Part shown: in pieces, positions 28,847 through 38,829 of the stretch
Layout: each line of letters starts with the position of its first letter
How positions within the stretch are numbered: the stretch's first letter is position 1
Source: Amycolatopsis sp. NBRC 101858
GTDB taxonomy: Bacteria > Actinomycetota > Actinomycetes > Mycobacteriales > Pseudonocardiaceae
Length of the DNA stretch: 64,000 nt
Assembly (NCBI RefSeq): GCF_030269325.1
Contig: NZ_BSTD01000001.1
Coordinates: forward strand, 1,938,681 to 2,002,680
Reading direction: 5' to 3'
Made by a program: the position numbers and the translations under genes
Notes under the pieces: model-generated
The model's database searches: none
Told to the model about the DNA's origin: nothing
The model's input: only the letters and a program-made list of their open reading frames with translations

Positions 28847-30025
28847 TCAGCCGGGCTTCAGAGCCGCGGCCCGCGACTGCAGGTAGGCCTGCTCCGGCAG
28901 GCTCAACGTCCGCCGGGCAGCGGCCAGGTACGCCTCCCGTGCCCCCGCGACGTCACCGGACAGCTCCAGCAAGTGCGCCCGGACCGCGTCCACCCGGTGG
29001 TGCTCCGTCAACTCCGTGCCCGCCAGCTCCGCCAACCCCGCCTCGGGCCCGTTGACCTGCGCGAACGCCACCACCCGGTTCAACGTCACCATCGGCCCCG
29101 GCGCCACCACCCGCAGCAGGTCGTACAGCGTGAGGATCTGCGCCCAGTCCGTCTCGGCGGCCGTCGGGGCCTCGGCGTGGACCGCCGCGATCGCCGCCTG
29201 GAGCTGGTACGGCCCCACCGGAGCCGTCGACAGCGCGCCCGTGATCAGCGAAATCCCCTCGTCGATGAAGGCGCGGTTCCAGCGCGTGCGGTCCTGGTCG
29301 GCCAAGGGGACCAGCGCGCCCGACGAAGAAACGCGGGCCGGACGGCGGGCGTCGGTCAGGAGCATCAACGCCAGCAGGCCCGTCACCTCGCCGTCGGCCG
29401 GGAGTTCCGCGCTCAGCCTGCGGACCAGGCGGATCGCCTCCGTCGTCAGCTCGACGCGGTTCAGCTCGTCGCCCGAGCTCGCCGTGTGACCCTCCGTGTA
29501 GATCAAGTACAGCACCTGCAGCACCGCCGCCAGCCGTTCCGGGCCGCCGTCTCGCGTGAAGGGTGAGCCGCGGAGCTTCTGCTTCGCACGGCTGATCCGC
29601 TGGCCGATCGTCGCCTCCGGGACCAGGAACGCGCGGGCGATCTCCGCCGTCGTCAGCCCGCCGACCGCACGCAGCGTCAGCGCCACCTGGGACGGCTGGG
29701 TCAGCGACGGGTGGCAGCAGAGCAGCAGCAACGTCAGCGTGTCATCCACCGCGACCGGCTCCGGCTCCGGCGGCGAAGCCAGTGCCACCGCTTCCTCACG
29801 CCGCTGCCGGGCCGTCTCGCTGCGCCACTGCTCGATGCGCCGGCGGGACGCCGTCGTGATCAGCCACCCCTTCGGGTGATCCGGGATCCCCGCCGACGGC
29901 CACTGCTGCGACGCCGCCAGCAGGGCCTCCTGGACGGCGTCCTCACAAGCCTCGAAATCGCCGTACCGCCGGACCAGCGCCGCCAGGACCTCGGGCGCGA
30001 GCGAGCGCAGCAGATCGGGAATCAC
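28847..30025 (-). CDS. ECF42-type RNA polymerase sigma factor
   Basis: A 392-residue sigma factor: region 2 (CEDAVQEALLAASQQWP), region 4 (LTTAEIARAFLVPEATIGQRISRAKQKLR, about 150-178) and a long C-terminal TPR-like extension typical of ECF42, which is not membrane-anchored and has no anti-sigma gene. The GTG start at 30025 overlaps the stop of the YCII/DGPF gene (GTGA), the hallmark pairing of this group. Much longer readings of the frame are excluded by that overlap. The extension probably regulates its activity. Confidence 0.9.
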   Translation of the reverse strand: MIPDLLRSLAPEVLAALVRRYGDFEACEDAVQEALLAASQQWPSAGIPDHPKGWLITTASRRRIEQWRSETARQRREEAVALASPPEPEPVAVDDTLTLLLLCCHPSLTQPSQVALTLRAVGGLTTAEIARAFLVPEATIGQRISRAKQKLRGSPFTRDGGPERLAAVLQVLYLIYTEGHTASSGDELNRVELTTEAIRLVRRLSAELPADGEVTGLLALMLLTDARRPARVSSSGALVPLADQDRTRWNRAFIDEGISLITGALSTAPVGPYQLQAAIAAVHAEAPTAAETDWAQILTLYDLLRVVAPGPMVTLNRVVAFAQVNGPEAGLAELAGTELTEHHRVDAVRAHLLELSGDVAGAREAYLAAARRTLSLPEQAYLQSRAAALKPG

Positions 30026-30393
30026 AGGTCCGGCCCGTGCAGCCCCATCACCGGCCGCACTTCGACCACCGCGAACGCGGCTTCGGGGATCCGCGCCGCG
30101 ATCTCGACGGCGCGCTCGCGGCTCTCGCAGTCGAGCAGGTAGAAGCCGGCGAGGAACTCCTTGGCCTCGGCGAAGGGCCCGTCGGTCGTCGTCGTGCCGT
30201 GCTCGCCCACGCTGACCCGCGTGGTGAGCTCGGGGAAGGCGAGCCGCTCGGAGATGATGCGCTCGCCGGACGCGTCGAGGTCGTCGCTGAGCTGCTGGTA
30301 ATGGGCCAGCCCGGCGGCCTGCTGCTCGGCGCTCATGCCCTCCCAGGCCGCGCGGGACTCGGGGTTGCCGTAGATCAGGACCACGTATTTCAC
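30022..30393 (-). CDS. YCII-related DGPF-domain protein
   Basis: A 123-residue DGPF/YCII protein (MKYVVLIYGNPES; TTDGPFAEAKEFLAGFYLLDCES). The family has a ferredoxin-like fold with a possible catalytic His/Asp pair, and one or more members accompany ECF42 sigma factors in actinobacteria. Its TGA overlaps the sigma start, so they are one operon. The biochemical role is not known. Confidence 0.9.
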   Translation of the reverse strand: MKYVVLIYGNPESRAAWEGMSAEQQAAGLAHYQQLSDDLDASGERIISERLAFPELTTRVSVGEHGTTTTDGPFAEAKEFLAGFYLLDCESRERAVEIAARIPEAAFAVVEVRPVMGLHGPDL

Positions 30394-30473
30394 GAAAGCC
30401 TCCGGTCGATGTCGAAATCCGCGCGGCGGCGCCTACGTCCCTTCCGACCGGCACCACACCCCAGGAGGATGGC

Positions 30474-30905
30474 ATGACCGAGCAGGACGACAAGCGGATT
30501 CGCGCACTGGTGGCCGCCCGCGCGACGGCGATGACCGAACGTGACGCCGAAGCGATCGCCGCGCAGTGCGCGAAGGACCTCCGGGCGTTCACCCTGGCCC
30601 CGCCGCTCGTTCACCACGGCGAAGACGTCGAGGCCCGCACGGCCTGGTTCGCGGGCTTCGACGGCCCGATCAAGTACGAGGTCCGCGACCTCGAAGTCAC
30701 GATCGGCGGCGACGTCGCCTTCAGCCACGCCCTCAACCGGCTGTCGACGATGCCGAAGGGCATGCCGCAGCCGTTCGAGCTGTGGTTCCGCTCCACCCTC
30801 GGCTTCCGCAAGCAGGACGGCGAGTGGCGGATCACCCACGTGCACGACTCGACGCCGTTCTACATGGACGCCACGATGAGCGCCGCGCTGGACCTCAAGC
30901 CCTGA
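30474..30905 (+). CDS. SnoaL-like/NTF2-fold protein
   Basis: A 143-residue cystatin-like alpha+beta barrel protein of the SnoaL/DUF4440 group (RIRALVAARATAMTERDAEAIAAQ; WRITHVHDSTPF near the end). AGGAGG lies before the ATG. It is divergent from the YCII/ECF42 operon (80 nt), and NTF2-like proteins are common members of ECF41/42 neighbourhoods, so it may belong to the sigma factor's regulon. Activity unknown. Confidence 0.85.
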   Translation: MTEQDDKRIRALVAARATAMTERDAEAIAAQCAKDLRAFTLAPPLVHHGEDVEARTAWFAGFDGPIKYEVRDLEVTIGGDVAFSHALNRLSTMPKGMPQPFELWFRSTLGFRKQDGEWRITHVHDSTPFYMDATMSAALDLKP

Positions 30906-30913
30906 AAGCCGAA

Positions 30914-30943
30914 TGGCCGGCCGGGACGAATCCCGGCCGGCCA
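30914..30943. terminator. bidirectional terminator
   Basis: TGGCCGGCCGGGA (30914-30926) and TCCCGGCCGGCCA (30931-30943) form a perfect 13-bp stem around a CGAA tetraloop, between the convergent NTF2-like and oligopeptide-transporter genes. Confidence 0.88.
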
Positions 30944-30958
30944 CCCGGAAGGAGAACC

Positions 30959-32067
30959 TCAGAGGATCTCGGCGGACGTCCCGACGTCCGGCGGGCCCAG
31001 GTCGGGGTTCAGCGCCCCGCTGAACTCGACCAGCTCCGCCTGCACCTCGTGCGGCTGGATGCGCCCGTCGCGGATGTCCTCCGCGTAGTGGCACGCCACC
31101 CGGTGACCGCCGCCGATCTCACGCAGCTGCGGGCGGTCGGTGTCACACAGGCTCGCCTGCTTCCACGGGCAGCGCGTGTGGAAGCGGCAGCCCGTCGGCG
31201 GGTTCGCCGGCGAAGGCAGGTCACCCGCCAGCAGGATCTGCTCGCGGGTGTCCTCCACCTGCGGGTCCGGCACCGGGATCGCCGACAGCAGCGCCCGCGT
31301 GTACGGGTGCAGCGGTTCCCGGTACAGCGAGTCCGCGTCGGTCTCCTCGACCAGCGCGCCCAGGTACATCACGCCGATGCGGTCGGAGATGTGCCGCACC
31401 ACCGCGAGGTCGTGCGCGATCACCACGTACGTCAGGCCGAGCTGCTCCTGCAGGTCCTCCAGCAGGTTCACCACCTGGGCCTGCACCGAAACGTCCAAGG
31501 CGGACACCGGCTCGTCGGCGACGATCAGGTCCGGCTCCACGGCCAGCGCCCGCGCGATGCCGATGCGCTGGCGCTGCCCGCCCGAGAACTCGTGCGGGTA
31601 CTTCCGCAGCGCCGTCTCCGGGAGGCCGACCGCGGACAGCAGCTGCCGCAGCCGCCGCTGGGTGGCTTCCTTGTCCTTGTCGAGGCCGTGCGCGTGCATG
31701 CCCTCGACGAGGATCGACTCCACCGACTGCCGCGGGTCCAAACTGGACAGCGGGTCCTGGAAGATCATCTGCATCCGGCGCCGGGCCTTCCGCAGTTCCT
31801 CACCCTTCAGCTTGGCGACGTCGGTGCCGTCGAAGACCACCGAGCCCGCCGTCGGCTCGCTGAGCCGCAGGATCGCCCGGCCCAGCGTGGACTTGCCGCA
31901 CCCGGACTCGCCCACCAGGCCGTAGGTCTCGCCGCGGCGGATGGACAGGTCGACACCGTCGACCGCGAAGACGTGGCCGACCGTCCGATCGAACACGACG
32001 CCGCTCTTGATCGGGAAGTGCACCTTGAGGTCGGTGACCTCCAGCAGCACGTCGCCAGCAGGACGGG

Positions 32068-32071
<4 letters not shown>
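30959..32071 (-). CDS. dppF: oligopeptide/dipeptide ABC transporter ATPase (OppF/DppF)
   Basis: A 370-residue ABC ATPase with Walker [10 protein letters not shown], signature [15 protein letters not shown], Walker B DLIVADEP and the C-terminal oligo_HPY domain with its cysteine-rich segment ([15 protein letters not shown]), which may bind an iron-sulfur cluster. It is the last gene of the five-gene importer operon, overlapping dppD by 4 nt. Peptide versus nickel or sugar specificity cannot be settled from the ATPase. Confidence 0.93.
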
Positions 32072-33063
<992 letters not shown>

Positions 33064-33069
33064 GGTGGT

Positions 33070-33993
33070 TCACCGCCTGTTCTTCGGGTCGAGGGCTTCA
33101 CGGAGGGACTCGCCGAGCAGCGTGAACCCGAGCGCCACGATGATGATCGCGATCGCCGGGTAGTACGCGAGCTCCGGGCGGACGTCGAGGAACTGGTGCG
33201 AGGCCTTGCCCAGCATCAGTCCCCACTCCGCCCGCGACGGGTCCGGGTCGCCCAGACCGAGGAACGACAGCGCCGCGGCCTCCAGGATCGACGTGGCCAG
33301 CGTCAGCGTCGCCTGCACGATGACCGGGCCGAGCGAGTTCGGCAGCATGTGCCGGAACACGATCGCCCAGCGCTTGACGCCGAGCGACCTCGCGGCCAGC
33401 ACGTGGTCGGCGTCCCGCTGGGACAGCATGGAACCGCGCAGCAGCCGGGCGAAGATCGGCACGCCGATCATCGACACGGCCAGGATGACCGTCCACTGGC
33501 TCGGCTTCGCGAACAGCGCCGCGATCGAGATGGCCAGCAGCAGCGACGGGAACGCCAGCATGACGTCGACCAGCCGCATGAGGACGGTGTCGACCCAGCC
33601 GCCGAAGGCACCCGCCAGGCCACCGATGATCACGCCGATGAGCACGCCGACGATCGTGGCGAGCACACCGACGATCAGCGTCTGCTGGGCGCCGGCGATC
33701 AGCCGCGACAGGAAGTCGCGGCCGAAGTCGTCCACGCCGAGCGGGAACCCGGACTGCGCGCCCGGGATGAAGTTCGGCCGGATCTGGTCGCCGAGGTACT
33801 GGACGTCGGGGTCCTTCGGCTCCAGCAGCGGCGCGAAGATCGCGACGATGAGGAACACACCGGTGATGACGCCACCGGTGATCGCGACCGGACTGCGCAG
33901 CATCCGGCGGATCGCTTCCCCGCCGAGGCTGCGGCCGCTCGCCGCGGCGAGCTTGTCGATCGGTTCCTTCTTCTTGTTGAGCAGAGTGTTCAT
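33070..33993 (-). CDS. dppC: peptide ABC transporter permease (OppC/DppC)
   Basis: A 307-residue permease with an N-terminal cytoplasmic extension, the OppC-N segment, and the binding-protein-dependent transport loop (EAA-type: ARSLGVKRWAIVFRHMLPNSLGPV). About six hydrophobic helices. It overlaps dppB by 4 nt. Confidence 0.93.
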   Translation of the reverse strand: MNTLLNKKKEPIDKLAAASGRSLGGEAIRRMLRSPVAITGGVITGVFLIVAIFAPLLEPKDPDVQYLGDQIRPNFIPGAQSGFPLGVDDFGRDFLSRLIAGAQQTLIVGVLATIVGVLIGVIIGGLAGAFGGWVDTVLMRLVDVMLAFPSLLLAISIAALFAKPSQWTVILAVSMIGVPIFARLLRGSMLSQRDADHVLAARSLGVKRWAIVFRHMLPNSLGPVIVQATLTLATSILEAAALSFLGLGDPDPSRAEWGLMLGKASHQFLDVRPELAYYPAIAIIIVALGFTLLGESLREALDPKNRR

Positions 33994-34991
33994 CGCACAC
34001 GCACCCTCGGGTCGATGATCCCGTACGAGATGTCGACCAGCATGTTCACCAGGACGTAGACCACGGCACCGAACAGCAGGAGCGCCTGCAGCCGGGGGTA
34101 GTCACGCCGTTCGATCCCTTCGGCCAGCAGGAAGCCGAGGCCGCGGAAGTTGAACACCCGCTCGGTCAGCACGGCGCCGCCGAGCAGCGCGCCGGTCTGC
34201 AGGCCGATGGTCGTGACCACCGGCAGCAGGCCGTTGCGCAGGACGTGCCGGGTGCGCACCACCTGCTGGGTCAGGCCCTTGGAGTTGGCCGTGCGGATGA
34301 AGTCCTCGTTGAGGACGTCCAGCACCGACGCGCGGGTGATCCGGGTGATCACCGCGAGCGGGATGGTGGCGAGGGCGAACGCGGGCAGGATCAGGTGCTT
34401 GATCGCGTCCCAGACGGCGTCCCACTCGCTCGTCATGATGCCGTCGAGGATGGCGAAGTTCGTGATCGCCGTGGCGTCGAGGCCGGCGGCCTGCCTGCCC
34501 TGCGACGGAAGACCGAGGGGCGCGGCCAGGATGTCCTGCATCATGTAGCCGAGGAAGAACACCGGCACCGCGACGCCGATCAGGCTGAGCACGATGACCA
34601 CGTTGTCGACCGGGCCACCGCGGTACCGCGCGGACAGGTAGCCGGCGGGGATGCCGATGATGATCGCGATGATCATCGCGGAGAGACCGAGCTCGATGGT
34701 CGCCGGCAGGAAGGTGACGATCTCGCCCATCACGGGCTGGGTCGACACCAGGGAGTTGCCGAAGTCGCCGGTGAGCGCCCGGCCGAGGAATCCGAAGTAC
34801 TGCACGAAGATCGGCTGGTCGAGGCCGAGCACGTGGTTGAGGTTGGCGATCTTCTCCGGCGTCGCCTTGTCGCCCAGGAGGGCGGCGGCGGGACCACCGG
34901 GCAGGGACCGGAGCCAGGCGAAGACCAGGATGGACAGGATGAAGAGCGTCGGGATCGCTTGTAGCAGCCGACGCACGAGGAAACGGAGCAC
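33990..34991 (-). CDS. dppB: peptide ABC transporter permease (OppB/DppB)
   Basis: A 333-residue permease beginning VLRFLVRRLLQAIPTLFILS, the standard OppB opening; AAAGGA precedes the GTG at 34991, and a longer frame would read through the hairpin after the binding-protein gene. The EAA loop is TANSKGLTQQVVRTRHVLRNGLLPV. A strong hairpin separates it from the binding-protein gene, which should make the permease genes less expressed than the binding protein. Confidence 0.93.
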   Translation of the reverse strand: MLRFLVRRLLQAIPTLFILSILVFAWLRSLPGGPAAALLGDKATPEKIANLNHVLGLDQPIFVQYFGFLGRALTGDFGNSLVSTQPVMGEIVTFLPATIELGLSAMIIAIIIGIPAGYLSARYRGGPVDNVVIVLSLIGVAVPVFFLGYMMQDILAAPLGLPSQGRQAAGLDATAITNFAILDGIMTSEWDAVWDAIKHLILPAFALATIPLAVITRITRASVLDVLNEDFIRTANSKGLTQQVVRTRHVLRNGLLPVVTTIGLQTGALLGGAVLTERVFNFRGLGFLLAEGIERRDYPRLQALLLFGAVVYVLVNMLVDISYGIIDPRVRVR

Positions 34992-35025
34992 TTGCAGTCC
35001 TTTGTTGCCAGCCCGGGAATCAGGC

Positions 35026-35059
35026 GCAGGGGGTGGGTGCGGTAGCACCCACCCCCTGC
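35026..35059 (-). terminator. intercistronic hairpin between dppA and dppB
   Basis: GCAGGGGGTGGGTGC (35026-35040) pairs perfectly with GCACCCACCCCCTGC (35045-35059), a 15-bp stem and 4-nt loop, without a T-run. In peptide-importer operons such elements cause partial termination or mRNA stabilisation, giving excess binding protein. Confidence 0.75.
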
Positions 35060-35078
35060 CTTTGGCTGAATTCCGAAA

Positions 35079-36749
35079 TCAGCTCACGGTCACGGTGTTG
35101 AAACGCTCGTCGGTGAGCGGGCTCGCCACCAGACCCTTGACCTTCGGGCCGACCACGATCGCCGGGGTCGGGTACGCGATCGGGACCGCCGGGAGGAAGT
35201 CCATGATCTTCTTGTTGACTTCCTGGTACGCCTTGGCGTGAGCGTCACCGGCGGGCGAAGCGTCCGCCGCGCTCAGCGCCGCGAAGAGCTCCGGGTTGTT
35301 GAACCCGAACTCCTTCTTCTCGCGGCCGAAGAACGTGCCGACGAAGTTGCCGGCGTCGTTGTAGTCACCGGTCCAGCCGAGCAGGTGGAGGTCCTGCTTG
35401 CCGGCCTTCTGCACGTCGTCCTTGTAGCCACCGTTCCACGGCTCGGCGTGGGCCTCGATCGTGACGCCGATCTTCTTGAGGTCCTCGGAGATCGCCGTGA
35501 AGGTGTCCGCCGGGTTCGGCATGTACGGCCGGCTGACCTCGGTCGGATAGTAGAACTTCAGCGTCAGGTTCTCGGCACCGGCCTGCTTCAGCAGGTCCTT
35601 CGCCTTGTTCACGTCGTACGGGTACTTCGTGACGTCGTCGGTGTAGCCCGAGATGACCTTCGGGACGAACTCGGTCGCGACCTCGGAACCCTCGGCCAGC
35701 TTCGACTTCACGAACTGCTCGCGGTTGATGCCGTAGGCCAGCGCCTGGCGGACGCGCACGTCCTTGAGCTTCGGGTTGTTGGCCTGGTTGATGCCCAGGT
35801 ACAGCACGTTGAACGACGGGCGGATGAGCACCTGCTCGCCGTCGTTGCGCAGCAGGCCGTAGTCCGCCGGGCTCGGGTAGTCGTAGCCGTTGATGTCGCC
35901 GGCCTTGAGCGCCTGCTTACGGGCGTTCTCGTCCGGGATCACCTTGAAGATCAGCTTGTCGAGCTTCGCGGGCGACGGGCTGGTGTCGTTGCGCACCAGG
36001 GTGATCTCACCCTTGGCCTGGTCCCAGCTCTCGAACTTGAACGGACCGGTACCGGTCGGGAACTTGTTCGCGTACTCGCTGTAGGTGAACGAGTCGCCGC
36101 TCTGGGTGACCTGGTCCGCGTTGTGCGCCTTGAGCGCGGTCGGGCTCTCGATGGAGAACGACGGCAGCGTGAACGCCGACGGGAACGCACCCTTGGCCTT
36201 GTTGAGGTTGAGGACCGCGGTCGTCGGGTCCTTCGCCTCGCAGCTCTTGTAGACCGGGTCGCCGCTCGCGTCGCCCTCGTTCTTGGCGAAGCCCTCGAAG
36301 ACGTCGCCGTAGTAGATCATCTGGCTCTGGGCGGCGGCGCCCTTCATGTTGTACCAGCGGTCGAAGTTGAAGCAGACCGCCGTGGCGTCCATCGGGGTGC
36401 CGTCGGAGAACTTCACGCCGGACTTGAGGGTGAACGTCCAGGTCTTGCCCTCGTTGCTCGACTCCCACTTCTCGGCGAGAGAGGGCTCGAGGTCGGCGGT
36501 GCCCGGCTTGTTCTGGATCAGCGTGTCGTAGATCTGCCGCGTGATCCGGAAGGTCTCGCCCTCGTCGTTGAACGCGGGGTCGAACATCTTCGGGTTACCG
36601 GCCGCACCGAAGATCATCGTGCCTCCGGTACCACCCCCGGCGCCCTCTTCACGCTTGGATTCCGCACAGGCGGACAGCGAAACCGCGAGCGCGCCGGCGA
36701 GCCCGATCAGGGCCACGCGGCGTGTTCGGGTCAGCCGCAATTGCTGCAT
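35079..36749 (-). CDS. dppA: peptide ABC transporter substrate-binding lipoprotein (OppA/DppA)
   Basis: A 556-residue family 5 solute-binding protein. LSAC with lipid-modified C28 ends the signal peptide. The SBP_bac_5 signature (FDPAFNDEGETFRITRQIYDTL; LAEKWESSNEGKTWTFTLKSGVKFSDGTPM) and later DVRVRQALAYGINREQFV are typical of dipeptide/oligopeptide binders. It is the first gene of the operon and probably the most strongly expressed. Its exact ligand is unknown. Confidence 0.93.
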   Translation of the reverse strand: MQQLRLTRTRRVALIGLAGALAVSLSACAESKREEGAGGGTGGTMIFGAAGNPKMFDPAFNDEGETFRITRQIYDTLIQNKPGTADLEPSLAEKWESSNEGKTWTFTLKSGVKFSDGTPMDATAVCFNFDRWYNMKGAAAQSQMIYYGDVFEGFAKNEGDASGDPVYKSCEAKDPTTAVLNLNKAKGAFPSAFTLPSFSIESPTALKAHNADQVTQSGDSFTYSEYANKFPTGTGPFKFESWDQAKGEITLVRNDTSPSPAKLDKLIFKVIPDENARKQALKAGDINGYDYPSPADYGLLRNDGEQVLIRPSFNVLYLGINQANNPKLKDVRVRQALAYGINREQFVKSKLAEGSEVATEFVPKVISGYTDDVTKYPYDVNKAKDLLKQAGAENLTLKFYYPTEVSRPYMPNPADTFTAISEDLKKIGVTIEAHAEPWNGGYKDDVQKAGKQDLHLLGWTGDYNDAGNFVGTFFGREKKEFGFNNPELFAALSAADASPAGDAHAKAYQEVNKKIMDFLPAVPIAYPTPAIVVGPKVKGLVASPLTDERFNTVTVS

Positions 36750-36784
36750 CTGGCACCCCTTGGGAGATGTTCGGGTTCAAAGTC

Positions 36785-36817
36785 ACCGTCCGGTCGGTCA
36801 GGAACTCGACGGACGGT
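36785..36817 (-). promoter_or_regulatory. inverted repeat in dppA 5' region
   Basis: ACCGTCCG (36785-36792) and CGGACGGT (36810-36817) are perfectly complementary, with a 17-nt spacer, between the presumed promoter and the dppA start. It may be an operator or a leader hairpin. Confidence 0.4.
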
Positions 36818-36831
36818 CGGTGTGCCCGCCG

Positions 36832-36860
36832 ACACTAGCGGGAACTCGCCCCAGGCTTAA
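36832..36860 (-). promoter_or_regulatory. candidate dppA promoter
   Basis: On the minus strand TTAAGC (36860-36855), 17 bp and TAGTGT (36837-36832) resemble a housekeeping sigma promoter about 85 nt upstream of dppA. The -35 match is only partial. Confidence 0.35.
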
Positions 36861-36996
36861 GTACGTGAGGTTACGATCGCGCTACGTGGGCGTCGATTTG
36901 ACCGCAATGTGTCCATAAATCACGACAGACTGTGACCATTTGTGGCCGACCACTCCACCCGGTGGCGGATCCCTAACTCAGATGGCGGTACCAACG

Positions 36997-37614
36997 TTAG
37001 CCCGGTCGTGTTGACCCGAGAGACTTCCCTTGATCGATCCGGAGTGGCCCGCTCACGCACGGTGACGGCTCGGTTTCCGACGAAAGTCGGGTACCGGCGG
37101 CCTCGGCGGTGCCGTCCACGGCGAACCAGCCGCGCTCGAACCGTTGCCAGCGGCCCAGTTCGGCCCGGGCGGCCTCGCCGTCGCGCGCGACGGCCCGGCT
37201 CAGCCGGTCCTCTTCGGAGCCGCCGGAGAGCCAGCAGAGGTGCGAAAGCAGGGGTCTTGCCGAACTGCGGCCGCACGAGACGCCCTCCAGCACCAGGACT
37301 TCCGGCACGGGCACCCGGACGAGCTCACCCGGCCGGGGTGCCCCACTTGTCCAGTCCATCCGCCGGTAAGCGCCTTCGACGCCGTTCGCGAGGGGGTTCA
37401 GGACGCCCTCGACCAGCCGGGGCCACCACGAAACCGGGTCGTCCCACGTCGCGAAGGCGTCGGTGCGCACCAGCTCGGTCCGGCACCCGCGCGCCCGCAG
37501 CCCGGCGACGACCCGATCGGCCAGTGTGGACTTCCCGGCGCCCGACGGGCCGTCGACGGCCAGGACGCGCACCCCGCCGAGCCGCGCGGGCGCGGCGAGC
37601 AGGGCGTCGATCAC
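36997..37614 (-). CDS. uridine-kinase-like P-loop NTPase
   Basis: A 205-residue P-loop kinase-like protein with Walker A GPSGAGKST (22-30) and YRRMDW and LVLEGVSCG segments as in the actinobacterial uridine-kinase-like family. GTG start at 37614, just after the DUF2304 gene on the same strand. The C-terminal 35 residues (after FERGWFAVDGT) do not resemble relatives, which continue with an ADV-type aspartate strand, so the 3' end may be diverged or frame-altered. Substrate uncertain. Confidence 0.75.
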   Translation of the reverse strand: MIDALLAAPARLGGVRVLAVDGPSGAGKSTLADRVVAGLRARGCRTELVRTDAFATWDDPVSWWPRLVEGVLNPLANGVEGAYRRMDWTSGAPRPGELVRVPVPEVLVLEGVSCGRSSARPLLSHLCWLSGGSEEDRLSRAVARDGEAARAELGRWQRFERGWFAVDGTAEAAGTRLSSETEPSPCVSGPLRIDQGKSLGSTRPG

Positions 37615-37618
37615 CCGG

Positions 37619-38053
37619 TCACTTGCTGACGCGCTCGACCTCGGGCAGCCCTTTGACGTTGTCAGGCGCGGTGGTGCGCGCCTCCAGCTCGGTGATCCGG
37701 GCGGCCAGCTCGCGCTTGGCGTCCTCGAGCTCGCAGCGCAGCAGCGCGGTCTCCTCGACCGACGTGCGCACCTCTTCCTCCAGGTGCCCGACCTCGGTCG
37801 ACAGGTGCAGCGACACCAGCGCCAGCACGACGCCGGCGAGGAGGAAGACGAAGTTCGACGGCGTCTGCACGCCGGTGTGCTTGGCGAGGAAATCGGCCGC
37901 CTGCGGCAGCACCGCGAGGACGACGACGCCGACCGCGACCACGAGCCACACGCCCGCGTACTTCTCCCGCAGCTTCCGCCGCCGCATCATCTCGAGGACG
38001 ACGAACAGCACGACACAGGCGACAACGAGGCTGAGGATCCGCCAACCCTGCAT
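37619..38053 (-). CDS. DUF2304 membrane protein
   Basis: A 144-residue protein with three hydrophobic helices in the first 85 residues and a C-terminal coiled coil (HLEEEVRTSVEETALLRCELEDAKRELAARI in outline). DUF2304 proteins sit next to DPM1-like GT2 genes in surface-polysaccharide loci; here a 12-nt gap follows such a GT2 gene. It may recruit or anchor that enzyme (inference). Confidence 0.85.
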   Translation of the reverse strand: MQGWRILSLVVACVVLFVVLEMMRRRKLREKYAGVWLVVAVGVVVLAVLPQAADFLAKHTGVQTPSNFVFLLAGVVLALVSLHLSTEVGHLEEEVRTSVEETALLRCELEDAKRELAARITELEARTTAPDNVKGLPEVERVSK

Positions 38054-38065
38054 TTCTGCTTCCCC

Positions 38066-38809
38066 TTACGCCGAGTCGGAGGAGTCGACCGCGGGCCGGC
38101 GGCGCACCAGCGCCAGCAGCAGCGCGAGCCCGGCCCGGCTCAGGTAGACGGCCGACTTGACGGGTGAGTGGCTGGGCGTGCCGCCCGCGCGCTCCCGCAT
38201 GACGACCGGGATCTCCTTGATGGTCAGCTTGGCCCGGATGGCCATCACCAGCGATTCCACGGTGTCACCGAGGTACTCCGCCGGGTAGTAGCCGGCGAAC
38301 AGCCGGATCGCGCGTGGTCCCATCGCCTTGAACCCCGACGTGACGTCGGTGAGCTTGGTCTTCGCCAGCCGCGAGAACACGAGCGAGAGCGCGACCATCG
38401 CGTACTTGCGCGGCCCGCTTGCCTTGTACGAGCCCTTGCCGGCGAACCGGGAGCCGATCACGATGTCGGCGTCGTCCAGGCCGCGCAGCAGCGCGTCGAG
38501 CTCGTCGGGGTCGTGCTGGCCGTCCGCGTCCACCTGCACGACCACGTCGTACCCGCGGGCGGCGGCGTAGCGGAAGCCGGTGCGCATCGCGCCGCCGACG
38601 CCCAGGTTCACCGCGAGCCGGGCCACCTCGGCCCCGGCCGCGCGGGCGAGCTTGGCGGTGTCGTCCACCGAACCGTCGTCGACGACCAGCAGGTCGCCGC
38701 CCGGCAGGGCGCGTTTCACCTGCTCGATGACCGAAGCGACGCTCGCGGACTCGTTCAGCGCGGGCATCACGATGAGCACGCGGCGGCTGGTCACGGAGGT
38801 GCTGGACAC
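38066..38809 (-). CDS. family 2 glycosyltransferase, dolichyl-phosphate-mannose-synthase-like
   Basis: A 247-residue soluble GT-A enzyme: LIVMPALNESASV, VVDDGSVDDT (about 41-50), VQVDADGQHDPDE (about 92-104), DVTSGFKAM and MRERAGGTPSHSPVKSAVYL. It likely charges polyprenyl phosphate with a sugar used by the DUF6541 protein or other GT-C enzymes. GTG start at 38809. It has no membrane helices of its own, unlike the glycosyltransferase at 305-1315, which fits a partnership with DUF2304. Confidence 0.9.
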   Translation of the reverse strand: MSSTSVTSRRVLIVMPALNESASVASVIEQVKRALPGGDLLVVDDGSVDDTAKLARAAGAEVARLAVNLGVGGAMRTGFRYAAARGYDVVVQVDADGQHDPDELDALLRGLDDADIVIGSRFAGKGSYKASGPRKYAMVALSLVFSRLAKTKLTDVTSGFKAMGPRAIRLFAGYYPAEYLGDTVESLVMAIRAKLTIKEIPVVMRERAGGTPSHSPVKSAVYLSRAGLALLLALVRRRPAVDSSDSA

Positions 38810-38829
38810 GCGATCACTCTAGCCTTTCA

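Noticed and set aside
36770..36960. Possible tRNA, suggested by GGTTCAAA near 36772
   Set aside because: No cloverleaf can be drawn; acceptor and anticodon stems are absent.
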